From Sphingobacteriaceae bacterium (GTDB lineage Bacteria > Bacteroidota > Bacteroidia > UBA7662), in NCBI GenBank assembly GCA_030682795.1, contig JAUXNJ010000019.1, positions 1 to 64,000 on the forward strand: 64,000 bases of DNA, read 5' to 3'. The notes under the pieces are model-generated. The model was not told where the DNA came from and did not search any database. It worked only from the letters and a program-made list of their open reading frames with translations. A program made the translations under genes and the position numbers. Positions within the stretch are counted from its first letter, which is position 1; the number at the start of each line of letters is the position of its first letter. Positions 33,056-41,139 of the stretch are shown here, in pieces.

Positions 33056-33639
33056 TATATTTTGGTTACTATTCCGTTAGATAATTGGTACATATCCCCG
33101 CCTTCAGGGCATTTCGACTGACCGCTCTCGTCAAAGTTCAAACGATGACCATATTCGCTCATCCATCCAATTTGTCGAGCCGGATTTCCTACTACCAATG
33201 CATATGCGGGAACGGTTTTGGTCACCACCGCACCAGCACCGATGAAGGCGAATGGTCCGATGTCGTGACCACAAACAATGGTGGCATTGGCCCCGATGCT
33301 GGCGCCTTTGCCTACATGGGTTTTAGCATATTCGGCTTTACGAATCACAGCTGAGCGTGGGTTAGTAACATTGGTAAAAACACAAGAAGGGCCGAGGAAC
33401 ACATCGTCGTCGCAAGTAACCCCGCTATAAACACTGACATTATTCTGAATCTTTACATTTTTCCCAATTACCACTTCAGGAGATATAACTACATTTTGTC
33501 CTATATTACACTTTTCGCCAACAACACACCGTGACATAATATGGCTAAAATGCCATATTGTCGTTCCTGGCCCTATATTACAGCCTTCATCGATTACTGC
33601 AGTAGGATGAGCAAAAAAACTCTGATTCATACCTTCCAT
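33055..33639 (-). CDS. wbpD: WbpD-like UDP-GlcNAc3NA N-acetyltransferase
   Basis: 194-residue hexapeptide-repeat acyltransferase (left-handed beta helix). NQSFFAHPTAVIDEGCNIG, IWHFSHIMSRCVVGEKCNIGQN, VKIQNNVSVYSG, LGPSCVFTNVTNPRSAV and GKGASIGANATIVCGHDIG. IWHFSHI and FTNVTNPR are typical of the WbpD/WlbB group that acetylates the 3-amino group made by WbpE. Start taken at MEGMNQ (33639), 1 base after the wbpA stop; MNQS is the alternative. The N-terminal third looks more AT-rich than the rest. Confidence 0.85.
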   Translation of the reverse strand: MEGMNQSFFAHPTAVIDEGCNIGPGTTIWHFSHIMSRCVVGEKCNIGQNVVISPEVVIGKNVKIQNNVSVYSGVTCDDDVFLGPSCVFTNVTNPRSAVIRKAEYAKTHVGKGASIGANATIVCGHDIGPFAFIGAGAVVTKTVPAYALVVGNPARQIGWMSEYGHRLNFDESGQSKCPEGGDMYQLSNGIVTKI

Positions 33640-33640
33640 T

Positions 33641-34933
33641 TTACAACCGCGAATCAACCAATTCTCTATCAATAATGCCTTTAGCGTCGAATATAATTGT
33701 ATCGTTTTTTTTCATTTCAAAGAAATCAATAGCTTTAAACTCATCATGGGCCACAGCAATAACAACAGCCTGATATTTCTTATTTCCTAAACTAGATAAT
33801 AAGGTTAAGTTATATTCTTCGTTCACTTCTTGCACATCTGCCCAAGGATCATATACATCAACATTCAATCCATACTGCATTAATTCCGTCACAATATCAA
33901 CAACTTTTGTATTACGAACATCAGGGCAGTTTTCTTTAAAAGTAATTCCTAATACCAATGTATTTGACCCCTTAATTTTACAACCGTTTTGAATCATTAA
34001 TTTGACAACTTTATTCGCAATGAACATTCCCATATTATCATTAACTCTTCTTCCAGATAAAATCACCGCTGGATGATACCCCACTTCTTCCGCTTTATGG
34101 GCTAAATAATAAGGATCAACACCAATACAATGACCACCAACGAGACCTGGCTTGTATTTCAAGAAATTCCATTTGGTTCCTGCAGCTTCTAAAACATCAT
34201 TTGTGTCTATATTCAGACGATCAAAAATCAAGGCTAGCTCGTTTACAAAAGAAATATTAATATCCCTCTGAGCGTTTTCGATAGCCTTTGATGCTTCTGC
34301 AACCTTTATACTAGGAGCTCTATGGGTTCCTGCACAAATTATACTTCGATACAAATTATCGACCTCCTCTGCTATTTCAGGAGTAGAACCAGATGTTACC
34401 TTCATAATCTTAGTGAGTGTATTTATCTTATCACCTGGATTAATACGCTCTGGAGAATACCCACAAAAGAAATCCAAATTAAACTTCAAACCAGAGCTTT
34501 TTTCCAATACAGGCACACAATCCTCCTCAGTACAGCCGGGATACACTGTTGATTCATAAATTATAATATCTCCTCTTTTAATAACCTTACCTAACATTTC
34601 CGACGCTTTCAACAAAGGCCTAAGATCTGGAGCCTTGAAGTGATCTATGGGAGTCGGTACAGTGACTATGAAAATATTACATTCTTTTAAAGATTCAATC
34701 TTGGAAGAAAAACTTAAGCCTATCTGACTGGTAGAGCTTGCTAAATCCATGGCTACCTTCAAACCAACCAAATCCGCTTCATTGGTGCGATCTTTAACAT
34801 GATTCAATTCATTTATTCTAGTGTCATTAATATCAAAACCAATTACCCTATATTTTTTCCCAAACTCTATTGCTAAAGGTAGCCCAACATAGCCCAATCC
34901 TATTATCGCAATCTTATACTTTATTATTTGCAT
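33641..34933 (-). CDS. wbpA: WbpA/TviB-like UDP-HexNAc 6-dehydrogenase
   Basis: 430-residue nucleotide-sugar dehydrogenase oxidising C6 of UDP-GlcNAc (or UDP-GalNAc) to the uronic acid with 2 NAD. KIAIIGLGYVGLPLAIEFGKK gives the NAD site; VPTPIDHFKAPDL, ESTVYPGCTEEDC, GYSPERINPGDK with the conserved Glu, and the catalytic-Cys segment GLVGGHCIGVDPYYLAHKA. The C-terminal domain contains GITFKENCPDVRNTKV and VYDPWAD. The wording ESTVYPGCTEE and SPERINPGDK is that of the WbpA/TviB/WbpO group. First gene of the wbpA-wbpD-wbpB-lhgO run. AT-rich. Confidence 0.9.
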   Translation of the reverse strand: MQIIKYKIAIIGLGYVGLPLAIEFGKKYRVIGFDINDTRINELNHVKDRTNEADLVGLKVAMDLASSTSQIGLSFSSKIESLKECNIFIVTVPTPIDHFKAPDLRPLLKASEMLGKVIKRGDIIIYESTVYPGCTEEDCVPVLEKSSGLKFNLDFFCGYSPERINPGDKINTLTKIMKVTSGSTPEIAEEVDNLYRSIICAGTHRAPSIKVAEASKAIENAQRDINISFVNELALIFDRLNIDTNDVLEAAGTKWNFLKYKPGLVGGHCIGVDPYYLAHKAEEVGYHPAVILSGRRVNDNMGMFIANKVVKLMIQNGCKIKGSNTLVLGITFKENCPDVRNTKVVDIVTELMQYGLNVDVYDPWADVQEVNEEYNLTLLSSLGNKKYQAVVIAVAHDEFKAIDFFEMKKNDTIIFDAKGIIDRELVDSRL

Positions 34934-35057
34934 TTGATATAATTAAAACTTCAGTCATTTATTAAAACAGCCTTATTTATTTAATAACAAAAATATTTTG
35001 GACGTTTTCATAAGCATTCTTGATTTGGATAGAACTTGTTCTTGTGGCTGAGATAAA

Positions 35058-36110
35058 CTAACTAATAGGCATATACCACCACTTCTTTATCAAAAACCAT
35101 AATGCAGCCAAGATGAACAATAGAAATCCTACAACCACTGCCGTTATTTGACGACCTTGACCTTTCCAATTCAAAGGCAGATTAGGTTGATCAATAATTT
35201 GAATTACGGGCTCTTCTCGTTCTAAAGTAAATTTAGTCAATTCTAAATTTTTCACTAATTCTCCATACATGGCTGTAAGCATTTGAATCTGAATTTGCTT
35301 TTTTGCTGCCGGCACACGAGCACGCATCAGAACCAAACTTTGGTTTTGATCAGCTTCTAGAGCTGCGGAGCCCATGAAAACATCCAACTCCTTTTTAACA
35401 GAGTCAACCCGGCTTTCTAAAATAGCCACCGTGCGGCTTGTTTTGCCCGTTTTTAACTCTAAATACATTTCCGTAGCCTTTTCGATGATGAGCTGACTCA
35501 TTAAAAAGGCCCATAATTCGTTGGTATCTGTTAGCTTCAAATCAATAATAGATGCTTTTTTATCAAGCTTATTAACTTGCGTACTCTTTTGAATTTGGCT
35601 GATTACTATAGCCAAGGTACTATCCTCGGCTCTGGTAAATGCTTTTCTTTCTTTATCAGTGGGTATGAGTTTGATTTTACCTTTCTCTAAGGCTTCGCTA
35701 TAATTATTTTGCAAATAAGCATTTAATAAATGATTATTCTCTAATTCTGGTTTCGGCTCCAATAACGCACTTTCCAGTATTTTTTGAGAGCGCAAAAGGA
35801 GTATCAAGTTATCGGAAGAAAACATGCCGCCGCCGCCCCCACCTAAATCTAAACCAAACTGAGAAGCTAAACCCATTAAGTTACCACCCCCAGCCGTTTT
35901 CTCTTCAACAATGAAAGTTAAATGACTTGTATAGAGTACCTTTTTAAAAAAATGCGCATAGCCAAAGCCCAATGCCCCGCCCAAAAGGCCCATAAGCATT
36001 AACCGCCACCGATAGCCCCACAAATAGGTTAATGTGGCTTGTAGTTTTTGGATCAGTTCTTTTAAACTGATTTCGTCGGAAGGCGTGATTGGCTGCAGTT
36101 GCTCGTTCAT
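35058..36110 (-). CDS. wzz: Wzz-type chain-length determinant / polysaccharide co-polymerase
   Basis: 350 residues with the Wzz topology: a cytoplasmic lead (ISLKELIQKLQATLTYLWGY), first membrane segment about 37-56 (LMLMGLLGGALGFGYAHFF), a large periplasmic region with a glycine-rich patch (GLDLGGGGGGMF around 90) and coiled-coil-prone helices, and a second membrane segment about 322-345 preceded by a Pro-rich QIIDQPNLPLNWKG. No Walker motifs follow, so no fused Wzc-type tyrosine kinase. It overlaps the upstream Wza-like gene by 4 bases (ATGA), fitting a joint polymerisation/export machine. Confidence 0.85.
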   Translation of the reverse strand: MNEQLQPITPSDEISLKELIQKLQATLTYLWGYRWRLMLMGLLGGALGFGYAHFFKKVLYTSHLTFIVEEKTAGGGNLMGLASQFGLDLGGGGGGMFSSDNLILLLRSQKILESALLEPKPELENNHLLNAYLQNNYSEALEKGKIKLIPTDKERKAFTRAEDSTLAIVISQIQKSTQVNKLDKKASIIDLKLTDTNELWAFLMSQLIIEKATEMYLELKTGKTSRTVAILESRVDSVKKELDVFMGSAALEADQNQSLVLMRARVPAAKKQIQIQMLTAMYGELVKNLELTKFTLEREEPVIQIIDQPNLPLNWKGQGRQITAVVVGFLLFILAALWFLIKKWWYMPIS

Positions 36111-38509
36111 CGGTTGATTTGGCTAAACAGTAGGTATAAAGTGGCTAGTCCCGTTAATTTCACCGTGGTATTTTCAATCACCCGGTTCCAATTAACCGGC
36201 TCCCCTTTTTCTTTTTCCCTTTTCGTAATTTCCTTTTCCATCACATAAATGGTGGCTCCAGGTGTAACTTTTGGATATACCCTGAGTCCTAGATAAGAGC
36301 GGGTGCGAGACACCTTGTCGTCTGCAGCCACTACGAATAATCGACGCTTATTGGCCCTTTCGCTAAAACCATCACCATAACGCTTAACAAAGCCATCGGC
36401 CCGCAATCCTGTTTTGAAGGGCGCATTTACCGCCTCTAAACCAGTAGTATTGAGGTATTGCACACCTAAACCTTGGATGCTTACATAGGGTACAAATTCA
36501 GGAACACTGATACTATCACCATCTTGAAGGCGGTAGTTATAGCGGGAGCTCAACGATCGGAGTACTTTACTCAAGTCGAGCAGCACCTGTCCTCCGGGAG
36601 CCGTTTGGCGATAAAACTTAGCGGCCTCTACAAAGGCATACGGTTTCAAACCCCCGGCACGCTGAATGAGGTCTGATACCCGCTCGTCTCTGCTCAACAA
36701 GGCATAGGTGCCTGGGAAGTTAAATTCACCCGTAAGGGTAACGCTGGCAGGGCTCATAAAATCGGCCAAGGTACGTACATACACCCGGTCGTATGGCATG
36801 AGCATTTTGCTTAAATCAGCACCTTTGAGCTCCCCATTCTCAACTTCTACACTTACCGTAAAAATGCGTGACCCTGCTTTTTTCTGTTCATCAAAAAGCG
36901 AAATGCGAATGATTTCGATGCGTTTTACATCGGCTTCAGGTTTCAACCCACCTACTTGTAATAACAAATCGCCTAGAGTTAATCCGCTGGCATATTCAAT
37001 GGCGCCAGGCTTCCGCACCGCGCCAATTACCTGTATGTCGTAGGTGTCAATTAAATCACTTTTGGAAGCCACCAATAATTTATCGTACGGCTGCAGCTTT
37101 ATATTGGCGCCCGACAAGCTATCGGCCATCAACCCATTCAAATCTAAGGCAATCATTTCGCGACTTGCATCCGTTTTTCTTCGCGATAAAAAGGCCTTTT
37201 GCATATAGGCAGTGGGTTTAAGCCCCCCAGCCCTGCGAATGAGCTCATACACGGTGATGTTGGGTTCAAAGGTATAACTGCCTGGCTGGTTCACATCCCC
37301 ATCAATCTCTAAGGCATTGCGTACATCATCGGGTAAGCCACGTACCAAAATTTGATCCCCATCCCGCAGGCTATCCAGCGGCATTTTACCAGCCGTCATC
37401 TGAAACTCTTTTACTTCACGTGCGCCATTGGCAAAGGTGATGCGCTGGATGCTTCCTTGATAGGCGTTACTACTGAGTCCACCTGCCCAATCAATGAGGG
37501 CTTCTAGTCCTTCAGAGGGCAATAACTCATAAGTTGCTGGCCGGCGCACAGCTCCCTCCAGTTCTACAATACTGCCCAAGGCCTTTACCACAATGTAATC
37601 TTGGTCTTCTAAGCTAAAAGGCTTATTGCTCAACTTACCTGCTAAAAAATGATAGGTATCGAAACGATACACCACTTTGCCAGCGCGCTGCACTTCGATT
37701 TGCCGCACAGAACCCGCCTCAGAAGGGCCACCAGCGGCTAGCAAGGCATTAAAAACCGAGTTTAAGGCAGAAAACTCGTAGGTGCCTGGATTGTTCACTT
37801 CACCCACCACATTCACCTTTATCACCCGGCTAAACAGCAAGGTAATTTCAAGTTGGTTGTTATTTAAGTCGTAATACTGCCCAAATTTAGCACGAATGAG
37901 CTTACGAGCCGCTTCAAAAGTTAAGCCCGTGAGGTAAAGGGTACCCATGCCCTTCACCCTTGCTGCCCCTTTACTATCGATTTTAACAACCTCGTTGGCA
38001 TAAGATACCCCAAAAACCGATACCACCAATTCATCACCAGGACCTAACACATAGGTATCGGGCGCTTTGGTATCAGTGGCTTGTCCCATCAATTGTAAAT
38101 TACCCGATTGGTAAATACTTCTACCATACAGGGCTGGTTTGCTGCCATCTAGCGCTACTACTTCGGTTTGTACCTCTGGTCGTGGCACCACTGCAGCGGG
38201 TTTTAAAATGTTTTTAGCTGGTGCAGGTGCAGCCACGGGTGTTAAAACGGTTTCTTTGATAGGATTGCTTCCCATGCCTGCTAAACGCGTTTTAAAAGCC
38301 AAGGCCTCAGCAGCGGGCAAACCCATGCTTAAGGCCAAATTTTCACCATCGGTAATGTTTAGCCCTCGGGCTTCGCCCTGCTTTACGATGTCGCGAATTT
38401 GGTCATCGCTCAATTCAGAGACTTTAATTTTGCTCAGGTCGGTAGGCATTTGCGCCCAAGCTAGTGAGGTGATGGTAAGTAGGAAAAGGAGGAGGAGGTG
38501 TTTACGCAT
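36107..38509 (-). CDS. wza: Wza-like outer-membrane polysaccharide export protein (SLBB repeats)
   Basis: 800 residues with a signal peptide (MRKHLLLLFLLTITSLAWAQ). A Poly_export (BON/PES) domain around 150-215 (YVLGPGDELVVSVFGVSYA, then KGMGTLYLTGLTFEAARKLI) is followed by a series of SLBB beta-grasp repeats recognisable by the recurring NxPGTYEF / PxxVxELIxxAGGL pattern (about 235, 320, 405, 495, 605). A C-terminal hydrophobic segment (VKLTGLATLYLLFSQINR) may span the outer membrane. Much longer than E. coli Wza, as usual for Bacteroidota. Forms the export channel partner of the Wzz protein encoded downstream. Confidence 0.88.
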   Translation of the reverse strand: MRKHLLLLFLLTITSLAWAQMPTDLSKIKVSELSDDQIRDIVKQGEARGLNITDGENLALSMGLPAAEALAFKTRLAGMGSNPIKETVLTPVAAPAPAKNILKPAAVVPRPEVQTEVVALDGSKPALYGRSIYQSGNLQLMGQATDTKAPDTYVLGPGDELVVSVFGVSYANEVVKIDSKGAARVKGMGTLYLTGLTFEAARKLIRAKFGQYYDLNNNQLEITLLFSRVIKVNVVGEVNNPGTYEFSALNSVFNALLAAGGPSEAGSVRQIEVQRAGKVVYRFDTYHFLAGKLSNKPFSLEDQDYIVVKALGSIVELEGAVRRPATYELLPSEGLEALIDWAGGLSSNAYQGSIQRITFANGAREVKEFQMTAGKMPLDSLRDGDQILVRGLPDDVRNALEIDGDVNQPGSYTFEPNITVYELIRRAGGLKPTAYMQKAFLSRRKTDASREMIALDLNGLMADSLSGANIKLQPYDKLLVASKSDLIDTYDIQVIGAVRKPGAIEYASGLTLGDLLLQVGGLKPEADVKRIEIIRISLFDEQKKAGSRIFTVSVEVENGELKGADLSKMLMPYDRVYVRTLADFMSPASVTLTGEFNFPGTYALLSRDERVSDLIQRAGGLKPYAFVEAAKFYRQTAPGGQVLLDLSKVLRSLSSRYNYRLQDGDSISVPEFVPYVSIQGLGVQYLNTTGLEAVNAPFKTGLRADGFVKRYGDGFSERANKRRLFVVAADDKVSRTRSYLGLRVYPKVTPGATIYVMEKEITKREKEKGEPVNWNRVIENTTVKLTGLATLYLLFSQINR

Positions 38510-38522
38510 GTACTTTAGGTTT

Positions 38523-38562
38523 TTTTTACCGCGGAGGGCGCGGAGGACGGGGAGGGGTTTTG
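38523..38562. repeat. Single family F arm
   Basis: TTTACCGCGGAGGGCGCGGA and following GGACGGGG: a lone arm of the CCGCAGAGG-type repeat in the short gap between rmlB and the wza-like gene. Confidence 0.6.
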
Positions 38563-38579
38563 GGCTATTTTATTTGCAA

Positions 38580-39587
38580 TTAGCCTTGAAACAAAGCCAG
38601 ATAATAATCAACGGTGGTACTGAGGTATGCGTCGAATTTTTGCTTCGGCTCCCAGTTTAAGTCGTTTTTTAATTTGCTGGCATCAATGGCATAGCGCAAA
38701 TCGTGGCCTTTGCGGTCGGTTACATAGCTAATGAGTCCCGCTGACGTGCCACTCGGGCGATTCAGCTTTTGATCGAGGATGCCACAAAGCTTTTTCACCA
38801 GCTCAATGTTCATCCACTCATTGTTGCCACCCACGTTATAAGTTTCGCCTGAAACACCCTTATGCCAAATGGCATCCATGGCGCTTACATGATCCCCCAC
38901 AAACAGCCAGTCGCGAATGTTCTCGCCTTTGCCGTAAACTGGAATGGGCTTGTTTTGAATGATTTGCTTAATCACCACCGGAATCAACTTTTCGGGATAT
39001 TGGTTTGGGCCATAGTTGTTCGAGCAATTGCTAATCACCACTGGCAAACCAAAAGTCTCATGGTAGGCACGTACAAAATGATCGCTGGAGGCTTTAGAAG
39101 CTGAATAAGGAGATCTTGGATCATAAGGCGTGTCTTCACGGAAGAGGCCTTCTGCACCCAAACTGCCGTATACTTCGTCGGTGGAGATGTGGTAAAAGAG
39201 GTATTTACTTCTATCGGCATGTTCGCCCCAGGCCTTCACCGCTGCATTCAAAAGGGTAACCGTACCCACCACATTGGTCATTACAAATTCCATGGGGTTT
39301 TCGATGGAGCGGTCCACATGACTCTCTGCCGCCAAATGCATCACTCCGTTGATCTCGTATTTAGCGAACAAGTCGGTGATGAGTTTAGCGTCGCAAATAT
39401 CGCCTTGAACGAAAACGAAATTGGGCTTGTCTGCAACTTCCTTGAGGTTGGCAAGATTGCCAGCATAGGTCAATTTATCCAACACAACAATTCTATACCT
39501 TGGGTAGGCCGTGACAAAATGTTTAACCGCATGGCAGCCGATGAAGCCAGCACCACCAGTTAGCAGTATGTTTTTTTCGAAGGTCAT
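38580..39587 (-). CDS. rmlB: dTDP-glucose 4,6-dehydratase
   Basis: 335 residues, extended SDR. ILLTGGAGFIGCHAVKHF (NAD site), LDKLTYAGNLANL, HLAAESHVDRSIENP, HISTDEVYG with the Thr-Asp-Glu catalytic elements, YSASKASSDHFVRAY with the YxxxK pair, and NCSNNYGPNQYPEKLIP: all hallmarks of RmlB. Provides dTDP-4-keto-6-deoxyglucose for the WecE/WecD branch. rmlA, rmlC and rmlD are not seen in the window, so dTDP-glucose must come from a gene elsewhere and no rhamnose branch is evident here. Confidence 0.94.
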   Translation of the reverse strand: MTFEKNILLTGGAGFIGCHAVKHFVTAYPRYRIVVLDKLTYAGNLANLKEVADKPNFVFVQGDICDAKLITDLFAKYEINGVMHLAAESHVDRSIENPMEFVMTNVVGTVTLLNAAVKAWGEHADRSKYLFYHISTDEVYGSLGAEGLFREDTPYDPRSPYSASKASSDHFVRAYHETFGLPVVISNCSNNYGPNQYPEKLIPVVIKQIIQNKPIPVYGKGENIRDWLFVGDHVSAMDAIWHKGVSGETYNVGGNNEWMNIELVKKLCGILDQKLNRPSGTSAGLISYVTDRKGHDLRYAIDASKLKNDLNWEPKQKFDAYLSTTVDYYLALFQG

Positions 39588-39604
39588 TTATAGGATAAAG
39601 TTAG

Positions 39605-39640
39605 TTTTTTCACCGCAGAGGTCGCTGAGGTCGCAAAGAA
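39605..39640. repeat. Family F arm, left flank of second GxxExxY gene
   Basis: TTTTTTCACCGCAGAGGTCG and CTGAGGTCGCAAAG. Inverted counterpart of 40150-40186, which enclose the GxxExxY gene in an element of about 580 bp. The same arms occur face to face, without a gene, inside the family C units. Confidence 0.8.
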
Positions 39641-39744
39641 GATAAACGTTGACATTGCTCATTCTGCGCAAATGTTTTCAAAAATACCGTAAGAATTTGC
39701 TTTTGGGTCTTTGGTATACTAAATTTTCTAAAAATTGAAAGCTC

Positions 39745-40143
39745 ATGAACTCCAAAGATTTAAATCAAATTGGCTTTAGTGTGGTAGGTGCTGCCATTGA
39801 AGTTCACAAAACACTTGGACCTGGTTTGCTTGAAAGTATCTATCAAAAAGCCATGGAGGTAGAACTTAAGTCTCGAAAACATATTGTCAAAACCGAAGTA
39901 CTAGTCCCAGTAGTTTACAAAGAGGAAGTCATTGCAAATGACTTAAGAGTTGATCTTTTGGTTGATGATGCAGTAATCATTGAATTGAAAGCTGTAAGCG
40001 AAATTCATCCAAAAATGCAATCGCAACTGCTCACTTATTTACGTCTAACTGATTTAAAACTAGGATATCTAATTAATTTCCATGAGGTAAAGCTGCTAGA
40101 TGGTCTTCAACGGTTCGTGAACAACTTCGACCGGGCTGTCTAA
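39745..40143 (+). CDS. GxxExxY protein (PD-(D/E)XK_3 nuclease-like)
   Basis: 132 residues; GLLESIYQ at about 28-35 is the name-giving motif, preceded by GAAIEVHKTLGPG. The core LRVDLLVDDAVIIELKAVSE (about 70-89) shows D...(E)LK as in PD-(D/E)XK nucleases; LTYLRLTDLKLGYLINF is the typical C-terminal strand-helix. Homologous to the 18016-18408 protein but clearly diverged, so not a recent duplication. Plus strand, opposite to its neighbours, and enclosed between inverted family F arms. Function of the family is unknown. Confidence 0.9.
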   Translation: MNSKDLNQIGFSVVGAAIEVHKTLGPGLLESIYQKAMEVELKSRKHIVKTEVLVPVVYKEEVIANDLRVDLLVDDAVIIELKAVSEIHPKMQSQLLTYLRLTDLKLGYLINFHEVKLLDGLQRFVNNFDRAV

Positions 40144-40149
40144 ACCATC

Positions 40150-40186
40150 CTTTCAGCGCTCTCTGCGTCCTCTGCGGTGAAAAAAT
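40150..40186. repeat. Family F arm (inverted), right flank of second GxxExxY gene
   Basis: CTTTCAGCGCTCTCTGCGTC and CTCTGCGGTGAAAAAAT, the reverse complement of the 39605-39640 arm with few differences. It begins 7 bases after the GxxExxY stop and runs into the stop codon of the convergent regulator gene at 40186. Confidence 0.8.
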
Positions 40187-40713
40187 CACTTCGTCCAAAG
40201 CACAATGTGCGGCTCAGATTCAAAATCATATCCCAACCCAGTTCCATCCGAGGGTTGTATGCTATATCGAATTTTTCGCTTGATAAGGCCTTCAGCCTTG
40301 GGAATGAGTTGGCTCAAATATTGAAGATCAATTTGGCCAATGAGCCGCAGATCAATCACCCCACTGTCGGTGCCTTTGGCATAATCGCCTACTACTACTG
40401 CTAATTCTAAATCGCCCAATCTACCTAATACAGACTCTATAATCTGATCAAAACCTAAATACTTTGATACCAAGCTTCTGATATCCCCATAAATGGGGTG
40501 TTTGGTATTGGCCTTGTAAAGTATGGTATTGCCAGCGTTCTCCGACTCCAATAAACCCGCCTCTGAAAGTCTGTTCAGCTCCACACGTACGGCATTGGTG
40601 CTCTCCCCAAATTCATCCGCCAAAGAGCGCAAATAGGCTTTATTACTCTGATTGCTGAAAAATTTCAACAAGAGCTTAATACGAGTCTTAGAAGTAATGA
40701 GTGTTTCGAGCAT
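40186..40713 (-). CDS. Winged-helix regulator with degenerate nucleotidyltransferase domain
   Basis: 175 residues from MLETLITSKTRIKLL. Residues about 5-75 are an ArsR/MarR-like winged helix (IKLLLKFFSNQSNKAYLRSL, then STNAVRVELNRLSEAGLLES). The C-terminal half (LGDLELAVVVGDYAKGTDSG, VIDLRLIG) looks like a MNT-type nucleotidyltransferase fold, but the Gly-Ser and paired Asp of the active site are not intact, suggesting a sensory rather than catalytic role. Such regulators recur in Bacteroidota polysaccharide loci. A perfect 22-bp palindrome 184 bases upstream (40897-40918) is a candidate binding site. A longer frame to 40800 exists but its N-terminus has no domain character. Confidence 0.72.
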   Translation of the reverse strand: MLETLITSKTRIKLLLKFFSNQSNKAYLRSLADEFGESTNAVRVELNRLSEAGLLESENAGNTILYKANTKHPIYGDIRSLVSKYLGFDQIIESVLGRLGDLELAVVVGDYAKGTDSGVIDLRLIGQIDLQYLSQLIPKAEGLIKRKIRYSIQPSDGTGLGYDFESEPHIVLWTK

Positions 40714-40896
40714 CCAAATGGATTTTTCGAGCTTTGGAAGGAAATTAAAAAACAAGCAGCTGTTAGATTTACACAGCTTCGCCTCCTCAGTCCCAGTCAT
40801 TGCTCGAGAACGAGTAGTTTTTTTACACGAACAAAGAACGAAAACAATTTTTGTTCTGCCAAAAGACTGTACATTATTTTATTGTGAAGGATGACA

Positions 40897-40918
40897 ATAT
40901 ACCCTAATTAGGGTATAT
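40897..40918. promoter_or_regulatory. Perfect 22-bp palindrome, candidate operator
   Basis: ATATACCCTAA followed directly by its exact complement TTAGGGTATAT. It lies in the divergent gap between the winged-helix regulator (minus, from 40713) and wbpE (plus, from 41140), where an operator of such a regulator would be expected. No other copy was noticed in the window. Confidence 0.55.
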
Positions 40919-41094
40919 AAATATAAAACATCAAAATTTGCACCTAAAAACAGGCTCTGCTTGATACACCCAATACCCGTCGATAAAGATTACCTAAGCC
41001 AAGTCGACTGCCCTATACCTCGCCAGATAGACCTTTCAAAATGAAATACAACCCAGGAGTAGCTAAGATTCTTGCAACGAAGTTTTACACGAGA

Positions 41095-41123
41095 TTGATG
41101 TTGGAAGCTTTGTCTTATATTTG
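41095..41123 (+). promoter_or_regulatory. Promoter of wbpE
   Basis: TTG (41095-41097), 18-base spacer, TATATTTG (41116-41123) matches the Bacteroidota TTG / TAnnTTTG promoter. Start of transcription would be near 41130, a dozen bases before the ATG at 41140, supporting that start over the longer in-frame ATG at 41041. Confidence 0.6.
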
Positions 41124-41139
41124 CCGCAAATATTATCAA

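Noticed and set aside
35058-36110. Wzc-type tyrosine kinase
   Set aside because: Only the Wzz-type membrane part is present; no Walker A/B or Tyr-rich tail follows.
41041-41139. Longer start for wbpE
   Set aside because: The added 33 codons have no family similarity and contain the TTG/TATATTTG promoter.
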